Below, piece after piece: positions 60,957-64,000 of a stretch of DNA of 64,000 nt. The stretch covers positions 62,001-126,000 of the forward strand of contig CBDCWQ010000018.1 of the NCBI GenBank assembly GCA_965223435.1, read 5' to 3'. The notes below the pieces were generated by a model that was not told the origin of the DNA, made no database searches, and worked only from the letters and a program-made list of their open reading frames with translations. Origin of the DNA: CBDCWQ01 sp965223435. Its GTDB lineage: Bacteria > Myxococcota > Kuafuiibacteriia > Kuafuiibacteriales > Kuafuiibacteriaceae. Numbering within the stretch: the first letter of the stretch is position 1; the number at the start of each line of letters is the position of its first letter. A program made the translations under genes and the position numbers.

Positions 60957-62086
60957 GAGTCTTCTTCCGGAGACTTCGTATAAGTCGGTTGAACTGAGTT
61001 TTTTCCTTCATAAAGCTCCACCAGCACTACTGCTTCGACGTACTCCTTTGCAAAAGCCCGGGCGCTCTTGTGGGCCTGGATCTCGGATGCGGCCTCACCT
61101 AGGATTGAAAGGAGATCGGTGTGTTTCTTCGAGGCGTCTGCGCATGCGGGCCGAGCGAGTGCTCCCAGCTCTTGTACCGCACCGTTCGTGGGATCCATGC
61201 GCTCAATCTCGTATTGTCGCCAAGCGGTCCGAATAAGATTGCGCCGTTGCAATGGGCAACCGTTAGAGCCTAGCTCGGTTTGGACGACGAGCCACAGCGT
61301 GTCGAGATCGTCGACCGCTCCCGCCCGATTGAGTAACGCCTGCACGGTACTACGTATGACCCCCTTGGCCTTTACTAGCCCATCGAGTGTCTTGAAGACC
61401 CCCTCTTTCGTCGAGGATTTTGTTATTCCGTCAGAGAGCACGCGGTGCATCGACGGGACGGCAAATTTGCGGTCCGGATACGCTGCATCGAGGGCTTTTG
61501 CCAACCGTCCGACAACGAAGTCGTCCTGGTCATCGAGCGGGATGCTGGAGACCTCAAATACAAGAGAACCGTCGATCGTTGGCGCACGTTTGAGGTTCAG
61601 TTCCTTTTTCGGGGCTTGCGCGATCCCACTTCGTTCAGTCTTGCTAAGGTCTGTCCCGGTGATCTTGTCTTGCTCCAGCCCTTTGGTGCCGTCCGCGAGT
61701 TCGAGTGTGTAGCGTGCGTTCGAGACGAAGCAACATTCCTTTAGCTTGGACTTGAAGTGCCCGCGTTGTGCGAACATCTTCCCTAGGATGGATCGCAGGG
61801 GGCCGCTCTTGCCTTTTTTTTGGCCGGTGAGCCTTTTGCGAGACCAACGCCCGGTCTTGTCGGTCTTGATCTGGTACGACCAGGCGGCCGTAGGAGAGCT
61901 GACAGGGGAAATGACGAACACGTCTTCGTGGTAGTCGCACAGCACTGCGTAGTCGTCTTGGCTGCCAAAGTGGAGGTCGATGATTCGGCAGATGGTCCAG
62001 CTTCGCTGGTACTTGAAGCGATTGCTGGCCCGGGATCCCGAGACATCGACGTGCGCTGCGATGAGTAGGTCTGCGAGCTTCGCCAT
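60953..62086 (-). CDS. DUF4297/Cap4-like nuclease-domain protein, defence candidate
   Basis: 377 residues. The first 90 residues match a DUF4297/Cap4-type restriction-endonuclease-like fold: DLLIAAHVDVSGSRASNRFK, RIIDLHF, then HEDVFVIS (E54, D55) and SYQIKT (Q72-I-K74), giving the PD-(D/E)xK-like ED...QxK active site. The C-terminal 280 residues are helical and could hold a partner-binding region. No membrane segments. The gene is upstream of, and overlaps by 4 bp, the SMC-like ATPase gene. In known defence systems such nucleases degrade DNA after activation; that activity is inferred here. Other family members could also be simple restriction-type nucleases. Confidence 0.7.
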   Translation of the reverse strand: MAKLADLLIAAHVDVSGSRASNRFKYQRSWTICRIIDLHFGSQDDYAVLCDYHEDVFVISPVSSPTAAWSYQIKTDKTGRWSRKRLTGQKKGKSGPLRSILGKMFAQRGHFKSKLKECCFVSNARYTLELADGTKGLEQDKITGTDLSKTERSGIAQAPKKELNLKRAPTIDGSLVFEVSSIPLDDQDDFVVGRLAKALDAAYPDRKFAVPSMHRVLSDGITKSSTKEGVFKTLDGLVKAKGVIRSTVQALLNRAGAVDDLDTLWLVVQTELGSNGCPLQRRNLIRTAWRQYEIERMDPTNGAVQELGALARPACADASKKHTDLLSILGEAASEIQAHKSARAFAKEYVEAVVLVELYEGKNSVQPTYTKSPEEDS

Positions 62087-62131
62087 CTAGTCCCCTGAGT
62101 CGGTATTCCTTACACAATTCGCTGGCGCTTT

Positions 62132-63349
62132 TCACCCCAGCTCACCGAACCGTAGGTGGTGGTTGCCGAGTCGGTTTGCTTTTTGACTCTGGAAAAGGCG
62201 GCATCGTATTCGAATGAAGCGGTTTGTTCTTGGGCGGTGACCTTTCGGACCTTGTTGAACCGAGTGTATTCGAGTTGATGTTTGAGGCTGCGTAGGGTGT
62301 TTCCGTTGCCGTCGTATTGGTAGTCGACGCGGGGTCCGTTCAGGGGTGGATGGCGCGTATGGCATGGGTTTTAGGATGGTATTCGTAGGTCCCAACATCG
62401 GACCGGTACTGGATGTTTCCGGCTTCGTCGTACTCAAGGGAGAGCTCAGATTGGTGCGGAGGGGCTCATCAGTCTGGGGCTGTGAGCTTCCGCGGCTGCG
62501 AAGGTGTTGAAACCACGTGGTGGATAAGACAGTGGAGCGGGGGAGCCTGTTCGGTAGGGGGTGGAGGGGCTCCTGTCTTTGGAGGGGTGGCTCATCTTTT
62601 GAGTGTTCTTGGAGAGGCCACGGGAGCTTCTGAATCGTGTTGTTTGTGCCGGAAGGGACTCGTCTGGGTGGATTGAGGGCGTCGGTGCCCTCCTTGAAGA
62701 CGGCATACACCAGACGGTTCATGGGGTCGTAGGTGAAAGACTCGGTCATGGACTGGCGGTGATCGATGCGTGCGATGAGGTTGTCTCGTTGGTCATAGTT
62801 GTAGGCGCGATTTTGGGCAAAGGCGGTGGGGCCGCTGGGGAGAATGGTTTGAATGCGGTGAATTCGCCCCTGGGCTCCGTAGGCGCGTTTGGTTTCGACG
62901 CCGTTGCCGAAAAACGCGCGCGTCGTTTGGCCAAGCGTGTTGGTTTGGACGCGGGTCCAGAATGTAAACCCTGAACTGGCTTCCGAAACCGAGCGGAGGA
63001 TGCCGTTGTGGTAGGTGTATTGAGCCGCAAAGGCCTCGCCGTCTGGGGAGGCGGGATAGTGAACCTCGTCAATGCGACCGGCCTCGTCATAACGGTAGCT
63101 GAGGTCGAGCGTTTCTTTGTCTACAATCGTGCGTTCGGTGAGTGTGAGCACGTTGTTTGATGGTGCATTGTGCAAGTCTTTTGGGGTTGGGGATCGCGGG
63201 ATTGGGTTCGGCTGACGCGCGCAAGTAGACCTCGTTGGGTCGTAGGCTTGTAGGCGCTTGTCGACTCGGTCTTCTGGAGACCGCTGGCGGCCGGAGAACG
63301 AATGCAAGGTCTCTGTGTTGGCGGATGCCTCCCGAAGACCGAGTTTCAC
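62132..63349 (-). pseudogene. RHS/YD-repeat remnant with frameshifts
   Basis: The ORF holds YD repeats in the first part (LSYRYDEAGRIDEVHYP, YNYDQRDNLIARIDH, FTYDPMNRLVYAVFK). Then the frame drifts: LEYDEAGNIQYRSDVGTYEY appears in another frame, with a stop shortly after, and YQYDGNGNTLRSLKHQLEYT in a further frame near 62300. At least two frameshifts are required to restore it. No RHS core or tip remains. The left end abuts the nuclease gene and the right end the transposon debris, so it is a fragment of a larger RHS gene, not of the two other RHS loci by any obvious identity. Confidence 0.7.
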
Positions 63350-63385
63350 TTTCTTTTTGGAAAAGGGGGAAGTAGGATATGAGGG

Positions 63386-63862
63386 TTACGCGGTGACCGT
63401 ATTCTTTTTTTGTCTACCACGTTTCTTCGGTGCTGGTGGCTGAAAGACTTCGAAGAAGAGTCTTTCGTCGAGCTGAGGGAGATCTCGCTCAGCGCCAATA
63501 CCGAGCATCTCGTCGGCCATGTTCATGAGGACTCTAAAGTTTCCCGCAGCATGCTCGGCGAGTGTTGTCTTGAGCTCAGTGGTCATGAGTGCCGAGTTGC
63601 CGGCTTCAGCGATGAGATGATCGAGACAAGAGGTCAATTGCTCTCGATCAGCATAGTCCAGTCGAATCCTCCGACGAATTCGGCTACCCAAGGGTAAGAG
63701 TTCAGGGGTTCTGAATCGTCCTGGTAGACGCTCGTCGCCGGCAAAAATCACGCAAAGGAGGCTTCTGGCATCCAAGTCGGTGCTCGAAAGAATGCGGAGC
63801 TCATTGAAAACGGACGAAAGGACCTCTTGGGCCTCGTCAATCGATCTGCCCCCAAAAAGCAT
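63386..63862 (-). pseudogene. C-terminal fragment of a TniB/ExeA-like AAA ATPase
   Basis: 158 residues starting at SIDEAQEVLSSVFNELR (Walker B region), then CVIFAGDERLPGRFRTPELLPLGSRIRRR (sensor region) and a helical C-terminal part (GNFRVLMNMADEMLG). This is the second half of the AAA ATPases encoded beside DDE transposases in Tn7/Mu-like and related elements. The N-terminus with Walker A is missing; the first residues (MLFGGR) belong to the fused transposase debris. Not functional. Confidence 0.65.
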
Positions 63863-64000
63863 TCTTGTTTCGCGTTTTGCTTGGGGCTATAGGGAAGCGT
63901 GTTGTAGGCGACAATCCCGAGCCGTGCGAGTCCCTAGGTGGTCCCTCGGCAAAAACTCAGATTCGTCATCAACACGCCCACGCCTCTTACGCTTTCTCTT
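63850..64000 (-). pseudogene. DDE transposase fragment, fused at a deletion junction to the ATPase fragment
   Basis: In the minus strand from about 63930, a frame other than that of the ATPase reads LARLGIVAYNTLPYSPKQNA then KQECFLG, matching the YSPxQNGKxE segment of rve-type DDE transposases. It then runs into the ATPase debris without its C-terminus. The part from 64000 to 63930 is in yet another frame. Partial at the window edge. Confidence 0.45.

Noticed and set aside
59247..62086. Naming the nuclease-ATPase pair a bona fide Lamassu system
   Set aside because: Only two genes are present and the match is by motif, not by profile search, so I call it a candidate only.
1..64000. CRISPR arrays, rRNA and tRNA genes
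   Set aside because: No regularly spaced repeats and no conserved RNA-gene sequences were seen by eye; a dedicated scan would be needed to be certain.

Overview
The window looks like a chromosomal segment of a Myxococcota / former deltaproteobacterial organism. This is inferred from gene content, not from a phylogenetic marker: Hanks-type Ser/Thr kinases (one with a DUF4388-like tail), paired DUF1592-type lipoproteins and DUF1552-type Tat proteins, Cys-rich repeat and RHS/YD-repeat lipoproteins, an EF-hand lipoprotein, a transaldolase/phosphoglucose-isomerase fusion, and PilZ and hybrid-kinase signalling genes. Most of it is moderately GC-rich. The blocks at about 16-26 kb and 50-62 kb look visibly poorer in GC.

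Layout. 1-4.3 kb: the 3' part of a tal-pgi fusion, then two tandem class-A-beta-lactamase-fold exported serine hydrolases. 4.5-13.8 kb (minus): a five-gene Bat-like operon (coiled-coil membrane protein, exported TPR metallopeptidase, MoxR ATPase, DUF58, BatA/VWA membrane protein). It is divergent from an ECF sigma factor gene followed by a membrane protein (possible anti-sigma factor) and a small exported protein. 16.1-26.2 kb: two large lipoproteins, one with FN3-like and Cys-rich repeats, the other a 2338-residue RHS protein ending in three lectin-like repeats. 26.3-29.6 kb: remnant of a group II intron-type reverse transcriptase, a HicB-like orphan and a Ser/Thr kinase. 30-40 kb: a GT2 glycosyltransferase, an EF-hand lipoprotein, a four-gene operon that is a tandem duplication of a DUF1592/DUF1552 pair, and a beta-barrel-like protein. 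40.2-44.6 kb: an SpvB/TcdB-type RHS gene split by a -1 frameshift at a G6 tract and lacking its 5' end.

44.6-55.6 kb (all minus) is a signalling block. Its genes overlap or nearly touch from the middle onward: a PilZ-methyltransferase resembling PhcB-type fatty-acid methyl-ester synthases, a decayed SpoIIE-type phosphatase, a receiver-like/PilZ/acetyltransferase-like protein, a second methyltransferase, a hybrid histidine kinase ending in a SpoIIE-type phosphatase, a STAS-like protein, a HATPase-fold protein and a Ser/Thr kinase. I read the last four as a partner-switching module.

55.9-64 kb is a mobile/defence island. A complete IS66-family element (56189-58801, with 25-bp imperfect terminal repeats and a 7-bp target repeat) has split a small Cys-rich ORF; the ORF can be rejoined in frame across the target repeat. 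Beyond it lie an HTH fragment, a two-gene operon pairing a DUF4297/Cap4-like nuclease with an SMC/RecF-like ATPase carrying a CxxC motif (the best candidate for a little-described defence system), a frameshifted RHS remnant, and a deletion junction joining a DDE transposase fragment to a TniB/ExeA-like AAA ATPase fragment. No rRNA, tRNA or CRISPR array was recognised.
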